From contig NZ_CP070372.1 of the NCBI RefSeq assembly GCF_016919705.1, forward strand, positions 62,001 through 126,000: a stretch of DNA of 64,000 bases, in the 5' to 3' direction. Positions 1 through 8,019 of the stretch are shown piece after piece (within the stretch, counting starts at the first letter, position 1; each line of letters starts with the position of its first letter). The position numbers and the translations under genes were made by a program. Source of the stretch: Paracoccus methylovorus (GTDB lineage: Bacteria > Pseudomonadota > Alphaproteobacteria > Rhodobacterales > Rhodobacteraceae). The notes under the pieces were generated by a model that saw only the letters and a program-made list of their open reading frames with translations, was not told the origin of the DNA and ran no database searches.

Positions 1-235
1 TTATACTGATCCGGCCGGGCCGGATGCCAGTGCCGAAATGGTCAGATTTTTCCTGCAGCTTGCACGGAAAATCTAGTGAGAAAATATCCAGGTCATACAG
101 CGTGGTTTCTTAAACCAACGGGCAGTCGTTACATGATTTAGCGGTGCGCGCGCTTTATTTCTATTTGGGTCGATATACATAAAACTCTATCAGCGCAATT
201 TCTGTCCTGCGCTGGTCCTATTTATGATGCTTATC
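1..235. other. Left-edge intergenic stretch, no gene recognised
   Basis: No convincing coding region is seen here. The only clear structure is a perfect inverted repeat at 9..25 with 8-base arms and a single central base. It could be a protein site or the remnant of a terminator for a gene lying outside the window. Confidence 0.4.
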
Positions 236-1342
236 CTATTGGCGGCGATAGGAAAGACCGCTCCAAATTCGGCCTTCATCGCGATGGATCCCGCCCCGAA
301 CCGCTCCGATATAAGCTGCGGCGGCGGCGACAAGGGCGGAGGCCGCCAGAAGGAAGGCGCTGAGGATGCCCGTAACGCGCGCTTCCTCGGCTATTTTGGC
401 GGCTTGATCCTTTGCTTCCTGGATCTTTTGCTCGGCTTCGGCTTTGAGTTGCTCTGCCTGCGCCTTCGCTTCTTCCAGTTTCTGCTCGGCCTCCGCGCGG
501 ATTTCTTTGGCGCGATCGACGGCCTGCGTTACGCGGGCATCGACCTCGGCCGGCGAAAGCCCGGTGCGTGCCGCAACGGTTTCGCGCAGAAAGTTCTGAT
601 CCTCCTCTGAAATCTCGCCTGTCGTGACGACGTTGACAAGGACGCCGGAAACATCGCTTGCAGAGGCATCGGAATTATCCGCAGCTGGCATGCCCGGAGC
701 CGTCGCCGGCTGATTGGTATTTGCGCGCAGCAGCGCATTGCTGATATAGTCGATCGGGTTCGATTGCAGCCCATGCGGCATCATGTCGGACAGCGTCGGC
801 GCGACTGCCTGACCCGCCCCTTGTGCGACGCCGCCGACCAGTTGACCCGCGCCCGATACCAGTCCTCCGGCCACTTGGCCTGCCCCCTCGGTGCCGCCGA
901 CAACCGATCCCGTGGCTTCTGCTACCGAACCGGCCGCGCCGCCAACAGCTTTGACACCACCCGTGACCGCGCCAGCCGCCAAAAGGCCACTGAGAACGAT
1001 CCCCAGACCCCAGACGACCAAGCCGTGGATGCCGTCGCGGGCGGTTGTTTCATCCGTCGCACCGTCATCGCTGCGTCGGCGCATCCGGCCGGCAATATAT
1101 CCGCCCAGCATATAGGCCGCGACCAGTGAAACTACCGACACGAGGCCGGTCAGGATCAGCATGAAAACACTGATTCCGCCATTTTCGTCGAAGGAAAAGC
1201 TTCCCAGCCCCAATCCAACCGAAAAGGTTGCAAGAACTACGGTAATTCCCGCCGCGACGATTGCCCCGGCAAATATGGCTGGAATATCAACGTAGCCGCG
1301 ACCGTTACCCAGACCCGGCGCTGTCTGTTCCTGAATGGCCAT
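236..1342 (-). CDS. Membrane protein with alanine/glycine-rich middle and coiled-coil segment
   Basis: A 368-residue protein of unknown function. Two hydrophobic helices lie near residues 22-50 and 58-85, with a third near 105-128. A Gly/Ala/Val-rich stretch covers roughly 120-185. Residues about 255-320 form a strongly charged Glu/Ala/Lys/Gln coiled coil, and a last membrane helix near 325-348 is followed by a short basic tail. The layout suggests an inner-membrane protein carrying a helical stalk. The ATG overlaps the stop of a 24-residue gene by one base, so the two are probably co-translated. An EcfG-type promoter upstream of that small gene would make both part of the general stress response. 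No enzyme motif is visible. Related alphaproteobacterial proteins are annotated only as hypothetical as far as I recall. Confidence 0.8.
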   Translation of the reverse strand: MAIQEQTAPGLGNGRGYVDIPAIFAGAIVAAGITVVLATFSVGLGLGSFSFDENGGISVFMLILTGLVSVVSLVAAYMLGGYIAGRMRRRSDDGATDETTARDGIHGLVVWGLGIVLSGLLAAGAVTGGVKAVGGAAGSVAEATGSVVGGTEGAGQVAGGLVSGAGQLVGGVAQGAGQAVAPTLSDMMPHGLQSNPIDYISNALLRANTNQPATAPGMPAADNSDASASDVSGVLVNVVTTGEISEEDQNFLRETVAARTGLSPAEVDARVTQAVDRAKEIRAEAEQKLEEAKAQAEQLKAEAEQKIQEAKDQAAKIAEEARVTGILSAFLLAASALVAAAAAYIGAVRGGIHRDEGRIWSGLSYRRQ

Positions 1343-1416
1343 TACCGTAATCCCAGCATGGAAAGTATGAAAAGAACCACGACCACAAGGCCGACAAGAT
1401 AGATGATTGAGTTCAA
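1342..1416 (-). CDS. 24-residue single-helix membrane microprotein
   Basis: The ORF starts at TTG (1414-1416), six bases downstream of a strong GGAGGAAC ribosome binding site, and ends in TAA (1342-1344), which overlaps the ATG of the following membrane protein. The product is almost wholly hydrophobic (Ile/Leu/Val-rich, ending Gly-Leu-Arg) and would span the membrane once. The strong site, the one-base stop/start overlap and a perfect EcfG-type promoter about 55 bases upstream all argue for a real gene. It may regulate or associate with the larger membrane protein. Function is unknown. Confidence 0.65.
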   Translation of the reverse strand: MNSIIYLVGLVVVVLFILSMLGLR

Positions 1417-1471
1417 AGCCGTTCCTCCCGGATAAAGCACGAATGCTGCAGGATGTTTATTCGCTGGGGAT

Positions 1472-1496
1472 AACGTGGGGCATATGCACAAGTTCC
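1472..1496 (-). promoter_or_regulatory. EcfG-type (general stress response) promoter
   Basis: On the minus strand the sequence reads GGAAC, 16 bases, CGTT. This is an exact match to the EcfG consensus GGAAC-N16/17-CGTT of Alphaproteobacteria. The -10 element lies about 55 bases before the TTG of the 24-residue gene. Confidence 0.6.
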
Positions 1497-1555
1497 GGAC
1501 CGTTAGACTTTGTTAATCAGTCTATCAGGGCAATTTTCGAAATATTTCTGGCTTG

Positions 1556-1580
1556 GGAACATATTGCGTTATCAATTGTT
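1556..1580 (+). promoter_or_regulatory. EcfG-like promoter, one mismatch
   Basis: On the plus strand the sequence reads GGAAC, 16 bases, TGTT. It differs from the EcfG consensus only at the first base of the -10 element. It ends about 47 bases before the ATG at 1628, a sensible leader length for the secreted repeat protein. Confidence 0.45.
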
Positions 1581-1627
1581 ACTCGCGCCCCCGGTATTAT
1601 ACCGGACCATTTTGGTAGGAGGCCGAA

Positions 1628-2155
1628 ATGAAAATCTACATGGGATTACTGGCCGCTTGTGCCGCCGGTGCGTTAACTGCTTCGGCAGCGCAGGCCGACT
1701 GTGCTGCTGAACTTGCCGCACTCGAAAGTGGCGCAACATCAACGCCAAGCGCCGAGGGCATATCCAAAGATGGATCGCTGGCACCCCTTCAAAGCGCGAC
1801 TGAACAGGAAGCTGTTCCCGGACAAGATCCACCGGCAGAGCCAGACAGCGCGCCCGCTGCTATGGCAGAGGCACCATCCGACGCGACGGCGGGAACCGAT
1901 GATGGGGCTACATCCGACGCTGAAGGGGTGGCCAAGGACGGCTCGCAGGCCCCCTTGGAAACCGATGCCAACCAAGCGATGTCTGGACAGGATGCACAGG
2001 CTCAGCAGGAAGGTGAGCCGACTGCTGCGGAAACCGCTCAGGCAGGCACTGCCACAGGTGATCGCGAAGCTGCCATACAGAACGCCCGCGATGCACTGGC
2101 AGCAGGGGACGAAGCCGCTTGTCTGGAGGCAGTCGCGGAGGCTGCAAAGCTTTAG
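1628..2155 (+). CDS. Secreted acidic protein with two internal repeats
   Basis: A 175-residue protein with a clear Sec signal peptide (about residues 1-23, ending AQA) and ATG placed behind GGTAGGAGG. The mature part is acidic and rich in Ala, Glu, Gln and Thr. Two repeat units share the pattern AEG, KDGS, APL, then a Gly-Gln-Asp, separated by a low-complexity linker. The C-terminal about 28 residues look helical and contain a Cys that could pair with the Cys just after the signal peptide. The protein is probably periplasmic. I recognise no family with known function. The EcfG-like promoter upstream suggests stress induction. Confidence 0.75.
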   Translation: MKIYMGLLAACAAGALTASAAQADCAAELAALESGATSTPSAEGISKDGSLAPLQSATEQEAVPGQDPPAEPDSAPAAMAEAPSDATAGTDDGATSDAEGVAKDGSQAPLETDANQAMSGQDAQAQQEGEPTAAETAQAGTATGDREAAIQNARDALAAGDEAACLEAVAEAAKL

Positions 2156-2267
2156 TTTATGTTAACTCCGCCGTGATCGGCTGAAATCTGCCTATGTTCT
2201 TTCCCGGATTCGGCAAGCGTTCGTGTGCATGCTAGCGTTCTCTTATCGGTCAGAGGAGGGGTGAGCT

Positions 2268-2426
2268 ATGGGGCAAAAATATGTGCCAGAATTGCACGAC
2301 CCGAATTATCGCAAGGCCGAGGGACAGGACGACAAGCCCTTGACGGACGAAGAAGCCGAGCGCCGGTTTGATGCGATCATCGCCAAGCTGGACGCCGAAG
2401 ACCGGGCGGCGCAGCGGTCACAATGA
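2268..2426 (+). CDS. Small charged protein, 52 residues
   Basis: ATG at 2268 follows GAGGAGGGG with good spacing, and the frame runs 52 codons to TGA. The product is highly charged, starts MGQKYVPEL and has a Glu/Asp-rich helical second half. There is no signal peptide or membrane segment. A strong terminator starts five bases after the stop, which supports a short single-gene transcript. Function is unknown. Confidence 0.6.
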   Translation: MGQKYVPELHDPNYRKAEGQDDKPLTDEEAERRFDAIIAKLDAEDRAAQRSQ

Positions 2427-2430
2427 AATA

Positions 2431-2459
2431 ACGCCCTGCCGATAAGGCGGGGCGTTTTT
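2431..2459 (+). terminator. Rho-independent terminator
   Basis: Nine-base arms (2432-2440 and 2446-2454, one G:U pair), a five-base loop, then five T. It directly follows the 52-residue gene. Confidence 0.8.
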
Positions 2460-2462
2460 ATG

Positions 2463-2491
2463 AAAAAGCCCCCGCGCCGTAGCGCAGGGGC
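2463..2491 (-). terminator. Rho-independent terminator for the leftward small genes
   Basis: On the minus strand, ten-base arms (2482-2491 and 2468-2477, one mismatch) and a four-base loop are followed by five T. It lies downstream of the 59-residue leftward gene and almost touches the rightward terminator, so the two transcripts end back to back. Confidence 0.75.
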
Positions 2492-2600
2492 GGCAGGTCA
2501 GGCGCGGTCACCTACATGGGAGACCTGTCGCGAGGCAGTGAGATTACCGGCGCCCTTCGTGCTGCAATATAACCCCTTAAGTGCATATTTGTTCCACGCT

Positions 2601-2780
2601 CTACCAAGAGTTGCGCTCGCGGGGTTCTTCTTGCCGCAGATATTTGGGCTTGGCCGAGTTCATTACGTCGAATTCTTCAGGCTTATGCGCGGCGCCTTCG
2701 TGCTTTCCCTGCCCATTCTCCCGCCGCGGCAGATGGGTGGCGGGGTTGCCTGTGTCCGTTGGACGTTCTCGGGTTATCAC
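2601..2780 (-). CDS. Small hydrophilic protein, 59 residues, GTG start
   Basis: The frame opens with GTG at 2778-2780, five bases after a perfect AGGAGG. This decides the start, since the longer open frame upstream has no comparable site. The product is basic and very hydrophilic, rich in Arg, Pro, Glu and Asn, with no Cys and no membrane segment. It is probably intrinsically disordered. It lies between the DUF2798 gene and a leftward terminator, probably in one transcript with that gene. I recognise no family. Confidence 0.55.
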   Translation of the reverse strand: MITRERPTDTGNPATHLPRRENGQGKHEGAAHKPEEFDVMNSAKPKYLRQEEPRERNSW

Positions 2781-2886
2781 GGTTACCTCCTGCCGCGCCA
2801 ACCTGCAGGAAGCCGAGTTGTTCCTGACCTGCAAATGCCCTTCGAAGCACAAGTATCCGTGCAGTTCAGGGCAGATTCTGCTTTGC

Positions 2887-3108
2887 CTACAGCATCCGCC
2901 GAAGCTTGAAGGCCACGGGAAAGGCAACGCGCGTGGTGGCCTGCGTCAGGATGAAAGCGATAGGCCAGGCGATGATGAACTGCCTGGGCCAGGCATGCAG
3001 CCACTCGGCGGTCAGTCCCATGCCGATGGCGGACATGATGCCCGACATGGAAAGGGCCATCATGAAGGTGATGAGGATCTGGGCGATTATCAGGGTTCGT
3101 TTATCCAT
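2887..3108 (-). CDS. DUF2798 family small membrane protein
   Basis: A 73-residue protein with two membrane helices (about residues 6-28 and 42-62), typical in size and layout for DUF2798. The start chosen is the ATG giving MDKRTL, preceded by GAGAAG. The open frame extends 43 codons further upstream, but that part looks unlike coding sequence. The family has no firmly known function. Downstream on the same strand is a 59-residue gene and then a terminator. Confidence 0.75.
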   Translation of the reverse strand: MDKRTLIIAQILITFMMALSMSGIMSAIGMGLTAEWLHAWPRQFIIAWPIAFILTQATTRVAFPVAFKLRRML

Positions 3109-3354
3109 CGTTCTTCTCAAGCAACGGGCAGGGCTGAACGAGTGGAAACCCGAACACGACAGCACCATCCCCAAGTGGCGCCGCGGGTTCGTGGCAAGCA
3201 CGACTAGATCCTGCTGGGCAGGGGCCGGAATAACCAAACCGGCCTGAAATCTTTTCGGCAGGCGAGTTTCCTAAACCTTGGGATGCGGAGAGTCAAATCG
3301 GGCACTGATCCGCCAGTGATGCCTGCAGAAAACTGCGCGTCCCCCGCAAAGATT

Positions 3355-4065
3355 TCAGCCCTTCAGAATCAACGCGATGCCGCTGACGATCGAGAATGTC
3401 AGCACCGCCACGCGCAGCGCCGGGCCGTTGATGCGGGTGTGGACCAACCGTGACAGCCCGGTGCCGATAAGCACGGCCGGGACCAGATACAGGGCTGCCA
3501 GCAATTGATCCTGTCCGATGCGACCTGCGATTGCCAGTATCACCAGCGAGATCATCTCTCCGACCAGAAAGCAGGTGGCGACGGTCGAGCGTAAGACCGG
3601 TCCGGGGGCATGTTGATACAGCAACGCCAAAGGGGGGCCGCCGATGCCGGTTGCCGTTTCTGTGACGCCGGTGAAAAGGCCCACGCCCAGCGACGCCGAA
3701 GGGCTGGGCGAGAATGGCGGCGACAGCAGCGCGACAACGGCGGCCAATACGGTGAACAGGCCGACCGCGACCTCCAATTGCCTCACGGACAGTGCGATCA
3801 GCACCGCCATGCCAAGGAAGGCTCCGAAAAAGCGCCCGGCCGTGATCCAACTGGTTCCGCGCCGGTCGATCATCTGCCGCTCTCGCCACGCGACCAGAAA
3901 ATTCAGCGGCAGCATAAGGATCAGCAGTGTGACCGGCAGATAGCTGGCGTCGATCAGGCCAAAGATCGGTGCCATGATCAGCGCAAACCCGATGCCGACC
4001 GCACCTTGGACAAAGGCCGAGGCGCCAACCATCATCGACAGCAAGGCAAAAGCCGCAAGCGTCAT
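3355..4065 (-). CDS. TauE/SafE family membrane exporter or permease
   Basis: A 236-residue protein made mostly of membrane helices (about seven or eight), with the Gly/Pro-rich motif TATGIGGPP typical of TauE/SafE. The family moves small anions such as sulfite, sulfoacetate or organic acids across the inner membrane. The ATG at 4063-4065 overlaps the stop of the amidohydrolase gene as ATGA, so translation is coupled. The gene is third in a permease-amidohydrolase-TauE operon, which suggests it handles a product or ion released by that pathway rather than a sulfur compound. The substrate is inferred, not visible. Confidence 0.85.
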   Translation of the reverse strand: MTLAAFALLSMMVGASAFVQGAVGIGFALIMAPIFGLIDASYLPVTLLILMLPLNFLVAWRERQMIDRRGTSWITAGRFFGAFLGMAVLIALSVRQLEVAVGLFTVLAAVVALLSPPFSPSPSASLGVGLFTGVTETATGIGGPPLALLYQHAPGPVLRSTVATCFLVGEMISLVILAIAGRIGQDQLLAALYLVPAVLIGTGLSRLVHTRINGPALRVAVLTFSIVSGIALILKG

Positions 4066-5462
4066 GCCGGCCTCGCCGCGATCAGGCTGTCCGCCGTCGG
4101 GTGGATCCGCTGGATAGGGGCGGCGGCAAGGGCCGGGGCTGCCAGCTCGCGGATCTCGCTCATCAGGGCATGCGCGTCCCAGTCCACCGGCCAGCCGTGC
4201 AACAGCCGCAATCTGCCATTGGTGAAGACCGCGTCGATCTGGTCGCGGTTGCCATAGCGTACCAGCTCCCATGTCAGGTCATGCGAGGGCGTGAATTCGG
4301 GCCGGTTCAGATCCACCAGCAGAAAATCGGCGGCCAGCCCTTCGGTGATGCGGCCCGTCACCCGCGCCAGACCGCTGGCATCGGCGGCCATCCGCGTTGC
4401 CGCATCCACCCACAGCCAACCGCCGCCACAGGAACTGTCGCCGCAGGCAAGGCCATAACCGGCGCGCTGCAACGTCTCTGCCGCATCCATCAGACGGAAC
4501 CCGTCGGCCCTTGTGCCATCGGTGCCAAGGCCAAAGCGGATGCCAAGCGCCCGCATCTGCATCGCCGGAGCAATCGCATTTCCCTTCCAGACCGAGGCCA
4601 CGGGGTTATAGGCGACCGCCGTGCCGGTATCGCGCAACAGGTTCAGCTCGGACGGCGTGACCAGAGTCGAATGCGCAATCAGCGTCTGCGGGCCAAGCGC
4701 GCCGATATGGGCAAGATGCTCCAGCGGGCGGCGCCCATTCGCGACCAGCGAGCGTTCAACCGCAACAAGATGTTCGTTCACATGGGTCTGGAAGGTCACG
4801 CCCGCTTCGGCCGCCATGGCCGAGATCTGGCGCAGCATCGCATCGCTGGCCACCTCGGGGATCGAGATGGCAAGCGAGCCGTGGATCAGCGGATCGTCCT
4901 GACAGGCCTCCAGATGCGCCTCGGCCCGGCGGATGATCTCGTCGTGTTCAGGCATTTGCGCCGTGCCGCCCTGGTCGTTGCAGATTTGCGCCACGACCAG
5001 CCTCAGCCCCACCTCGCGTGCGGCATCGACCAGTTTGCCGATATGACCCGCCGAGCGTGTCCCGGCATCTACGGCGGTGGTAAAGCCGCCGCGCAGGCAT
5101 TCCAGTGCTGCCAGTTTCGACGACAGGTAAACCATATGCTCGTCAAGACTGCCTTCCAGCGGCACCCAGATGCGACGAAAAATCTCGGACGGTTCACCAA
5201 ACACCAGCGATTTGCCCAGTGATTGCGTCATATGGGTGTGGGTGTCTATGAAACCCGGCATCATCAGATGATCCGGCAGTTCGATCACCCGCGCCTGCGG
5301 ATGAGTGGAGCGCAGGGCGGCGGGATCGCCGATCTGCCCGAACCGTCCACCCCGCAAGAGGACGGCCATCCCGCGCTGCGGTCCGTCGTCCAGAAGCAGC
5401 CGCCCGGGCACGACGATCACATCCTCGGCCGAGGCAAAGAACTGGCGCAGGTCGGTCATCAT
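4062..5462 (-). CDS. Amidohydrolase, nucleobase/aminohydrolase deaminase type
   Basis: A 466-residue metal-dependent hydrolase of the chlorohydrolase/guanine deaminase branch. Visible metal and catalytic motifs are FIDTHTHM (near 73-80), QTHVNEH (near 224-230), a central IAHSTL and GTDGTRADG (near 316-324), in the usual order for the TIM barrel. These enzymes deaminate or hydrolyse purines, pyrimidines and triazines. The coupled NCS2 permease points to a purine or pyrimidine base as substrate, but the exact base cannot be read from sequence. The gene overlaps the permease stop upstream (ATGA at 5459-5462) and the TauE start downstream. Confidence 0.85.
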   Translation of the reverse strand: MMTDLRQFFASAEDVIVVPGRLLLDDGPQRGMAVLLRGGRFGQIGDPAALRSTHPQARVIELPDHLMMPGFIDTHTHMTQSLGKSLVFGEPSEIFRRIWVPLEGSLDEHMVYLSSKLAALECLRGGFTTAVDAGTRSAGHIGKLVDAAREVGLRLVVAQICNDQGGTAQMPEHDEIIRRAEAHLEACQDDPLIHGSLAISIPEVASDAMLRQISAMAAEAGVTFQTHVNEHLVAVERSLVANGRRPLEHLAHIGALGPQTLIAHSTLVTPSELNLLRDTGTAVAYNPVASVWKGNAIAPAMQMRALGIRFGLGTDGTRADGFRLMDAAETLQRAGYGLACGDSSCGGGWLWVDAATRMAADASGLARVTGRITEGLAADFLLVDLNRPEFTPSHDLTWELVRYGNRDQIDAVFTNGRLRLLHGWPVDWDAHALMSEIRELAAPALAAAPIQRIHPTADSLIAARPA

Positions 5463-6799
5463 GCTTGCTCCGTGGTTTCATGGGATTTGGATGCGCTGAA
5501 TTCGAAAAGGGCGTTGACGACCGCCGCCGTGATGGTGCCCATGGCCAGCCCATTGCCCAGGATCATCTGTGACCATTGCGGAAATTGGCTGTAAACACCC
5601 GGCACAAGGATCGGCATCAATCCCATTGCCAGCCCCGAGGCCAGCGTGAACATCGCGCCGTGGTCCCGCAGATCGACCCGGCTTAGCACATGAATGCCGA
5701 TGACGCCGATGATCGAAAAGACGATGATGGCGGTGCCGCCGACCACCGGGCCGGGCAGGACGCTGGCCAGTCGCGATACCGGTGCGAGAAGCGCGATGAT
5801 GACAAGGAGCACTCCGGCCATCGCCGTGACATAGCGCGAGCGGACCCCGGTGGCCCGGACGATACCCACATTCTCGCCCGAGGTGATGATCAGCGAGGTG
5901 CCAAATACGCCGCCTATGATCGACATGACTGCGTCGCCCTTGATGGTGCGCGGAACGATGGCATGGGCGTCGCCCTTGCGGTTCACGATCTCGGCGGTGG
6001 CGATGGTCTGGCCCGTGGCCTCGGCCATCGAGATGATCGAGAAGATGATGAGCGGCAGCGAGGCGATGATGTCGAATTTCGGCATCCCGAAGGGGAACAG
6101 ATGCGGCACCGCGATGATCGACCCGTCCATCACTCCCGTCACGTCCAGCCGGCCCAGTGCGGCCGCCAGCAGCGTGCCCGCGATCAGCCCCAGCATGACC
6201 GAGATGCGTTGCATCGTGCCGGTGAACACGCGCGAAAAGATCACCGTCAATGCAATGGTCGCCAGCGCCAGCCCGACGTTGACCGGATCGGCGAAATTCT
6301 CGCTATCCGGTCGTCCGGTGATCGTCCCGCCATAGATTTTGACCAGATTCACCGCCACCAGCAGCAGCATCGTGCCGACCACAATGGGCGGAAAGAAGCG
6401 CAGCAGGCGCCGAAATACCGGCAGCGCGATGAAATAGAACACGCCGGTCATCAGCACGGCACCAACGGCGGTCTGCACGTCGGTCTGGCTGGCAATGGCT
6501 AGAAAGATTGCAATGGGCGCGCCGCCGGGCACCATGATGAAGGGCAGCCGCGCGCCCAGACCCGCCGGCCCAAAGCTTTGCAGGATCGAGCCCAAGCCAC
6601 AGACAAGAAACGTCGCACTGATGATTGATACAGTCTGCGCCGGATTGAAACCCAGCGTCTGGGCGACCAGAAATACCGCCGTGATCGGCGACGCGGCCAT
6701 CACCAGCACATGCTGGAACCCGTAAATCACCAAGTCCTTGAACGGCAGAATGGTATCTACCGGCTCGGTTGTTGGGTTGGCATCCCTTATCGATGTCAT
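5459..6799 (-). CDS. NCS2 family nucleobase:cation symporter (xanthine/uracil permease)
   Basis: A 446-residue membrane protein with about 12-14 helices. It carries the NCS2 signature region GENVGIVRATGV in its second half. The family imports uracil, xanthine, uric acid or related bases by proton or sodium symport. ATG at 6797-6799 follows AGGGGA. The longer frame upstream runs through the operator region and is not used. It is the first gene of the operon, with two LacI-type operators upstream and a divergent LacI regulator, so import is probably induced by the substrate or a metabolite. Confidence 0.9.
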   Translation of the reverse strand: MTSIRDANPTTEPVDTILPFKDLVIYGFQHVLVMAASPITAVFLVAQTLGFNPAQTVSIISATFLVCGLGSILQSFGPAGLGARLPFIMVPGGAPIAIFLAIASQTDVQTAVGAVLMTGVFYFIALPVFRRLLRFFPPIVVGTMLLLVAVNLVKIYGGTITGRPDSENFADPVNVGLALATIALTVIFSRVFTGTMQRISVMLGLIAGTLLAAALGRLDVTGVMDGSIIAVPHLFPFGMPKFDIIASLPLIIFSIISMAEATGQTIATAEIVNRKGDAHAIVPRTIKGDAVMSIIGGVFGTSLIITSGENVGIVRATGVRSRYVTAMAGVLLVIIALLAPVSRLASVLPGPVVGGTAIIVFSIIGVIGIHVLSRVDLRDHGAMFTLASGLAMGLMPILVPGVYSQFPQWSQMILGNGLAMGTITAAVVNALFEFSASKSHETTEQA

Positions 6800-6835
6800 T
6801 GGTTTTCCCCTGTTGGAAGTGTCGTTTGCTTCTAT

Positions 6836-6849
6836 GCAAATCGTTTTGC
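6836..6849. promoter_or_regulatory. LacI-family operator, copy 1
   Basis: The sequence GCAAATCGTTTTGC is an inverted repeat centred on CG, the classic layout of LacI/PurR-type operators. It lies 37 bases upstream of the permease ATG and would block that promoter. Confidence 0.65.
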
Positions 6850-6881
6850 TAAGCATTTTCTTATCAACATAATCGATTCGT

Positions 6882-6895
6882 GCAAATCGTTTTGT
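6882..6895. promoter_or_regulatory. LacI-family operator, copy 2
   Basis: A second copy, GCAAATCGTTTTGT, is identical to copy 1 except for the last base and lies exactly 46 bases away. It sits nearer the lacI-type gene and may mediate autoregulation or cooperative binding. Confidence 0.6.
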
Positions 6896-6954
6896 TGCCG
6901 GTCCGGCCGGCTTGCGGCTAAACTGGCGGTCAACACTTGGCGCATGGAAATATC

Positions 6955-7956
6955 TTGAGCAAACCGACGATCTCGGATCTGGCAAAGGCGGCGGGGGTGT
7001 CGGTCACGACCGTTTCGCACGCGTTCAGTGGTCGCAGACATGTCGATCCCGACACGCGGGACCGTATTCAGAAGCTTGCCGCCCAGATCGGCTATCACCC
7101 CAGCAGCATGGCGCGGGCGCTGCGCAGCGGGCGGACCGGGGTGATCGCGCTGGCCTCATCGATGCCCTTCGCCGTTGCCGCCGGGCCATCTCGACTGGGT
7201 TTTCTGATGGAGATCGCGGCCTCGGCTGCCATGTCGGCGCTGACCCGCGATCTTGCGCTGTGCCTGATCCCGCCGCACCCTTCGGTCAAAAGCTATGGCT
7301 CGGTGGGCTTTGACGGCGTGATACTGGTCGAGCCTGCTCGCGACGACCCGGTCGTGGTGCATTTTGAAAGCCGCAAGACGCCGGTGGTGTCTATCGGCAC
7401 GGTGCCGGGCCGTCCCGACATTCCCGCCGTCGATATCCGCTCGGCCGAGACGGCGACCCTGCTGCTGGAGCATCTGGCGCAACAAGGGGCCAGACGGATC
7501 GCGGGCGTGATCGGCTCCAGTGCCCGGTCGAGCCAGATCGAGGCTGAACAGGCTTGGCTGTCCTTCGCAGAACGTCGGGGGGGGCAGGCTGCGCTGTTGA
7601 GACTGGATGAAGCCGAGGGCGAAGACATCGGCTACCGCGAGGCATTGCGGTTGCTGCGGGACGATCCGGGGATCGACGGCCTGTTCGCCTCGGTCGATGC
7701 CTTTGCCAGCGGAGCGGTCCGGGCCGCACGAGATCTTGGCCGCGCTATCCCCGGCCAGTTGCGCATCGTCACCCGCTATGACGGCCTGAGGGCCAAGCTG
7801 TCCCAGCCGCCCCTGACCGCCGTTGATCTGCATCTACCCATGGTTGCGGAGGCAGCCGTGCAACTGCTGTTCGACCGGATCGAGGGAACCGGCAGAACCG
7901 TCATGGCCGATTTGCCCGAACTGGTTATCCGGCGGTCATCGGCGGCAGAACCGTAG
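6955..7956 (+). CDS. LacI-family transcriptional regulator
   Basis: A 333-residue regulator. The N-terminal helix-turn-helix (about residues 4-25, TISDLAKAAGVSVTTVSHAF) and hinge helix are followed by a periplasmic-binding-protein-like effector domain to about residue 330. TTG at 6955 gives the usual MSKPTI start directly before the helix-turn-helix and has GGA at suitable spacing. Another TTG at 6937 is possible. It diverges from the permease-amidohydrolase-TauE operon, and the shared gap holds two LacI-type operators. It probably represses nucleobase uptake and catabolism and its own gene. Confidence 0.9.
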   Translation: MSKPTISDLAKAAGVSVTTVSHAFSGRRHVDPDTRDRIQKLAAQIGYHPSSMARALRSGRTGVIALASSMPFAVAAGPSRLGFLMEIAASAAMSALTRDLALCLIPPHPSVKSYGSVGFDGVILVEPARDDPVVVHFESRKTPVVSIGTVPGRPDIPAVDIRSAETATLLLEHLAQQGARRIAGVIGSSARSSQIEAEQAWLSFAERRGGQAALLRLDEAEGEDIGYREALRLLRDDPGIDGLFASVDAFASGAVRAARDLGRAIPGQLRIVTRYDGLRAKLSQPPLTAVDLHLPMVAEAAVQLLFDRIEGTGRTVMADLPELVIRRSSAAEP

Positions 7957-8019
7957 TTTCACGGTGAGTGCGGGATCGCGGCTGTTGCAGCGTGGATCGA
8001 GAGCGGTTGTCTTGAGGGA

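Noticed and set aside
4062..5462. Precise name such as guanine deaminase or 8-oxoguanine deaminase
   Set aside because: Metal-binding motifs fit the wider aminohydrolase group, but no residue seen here decides the substrate.
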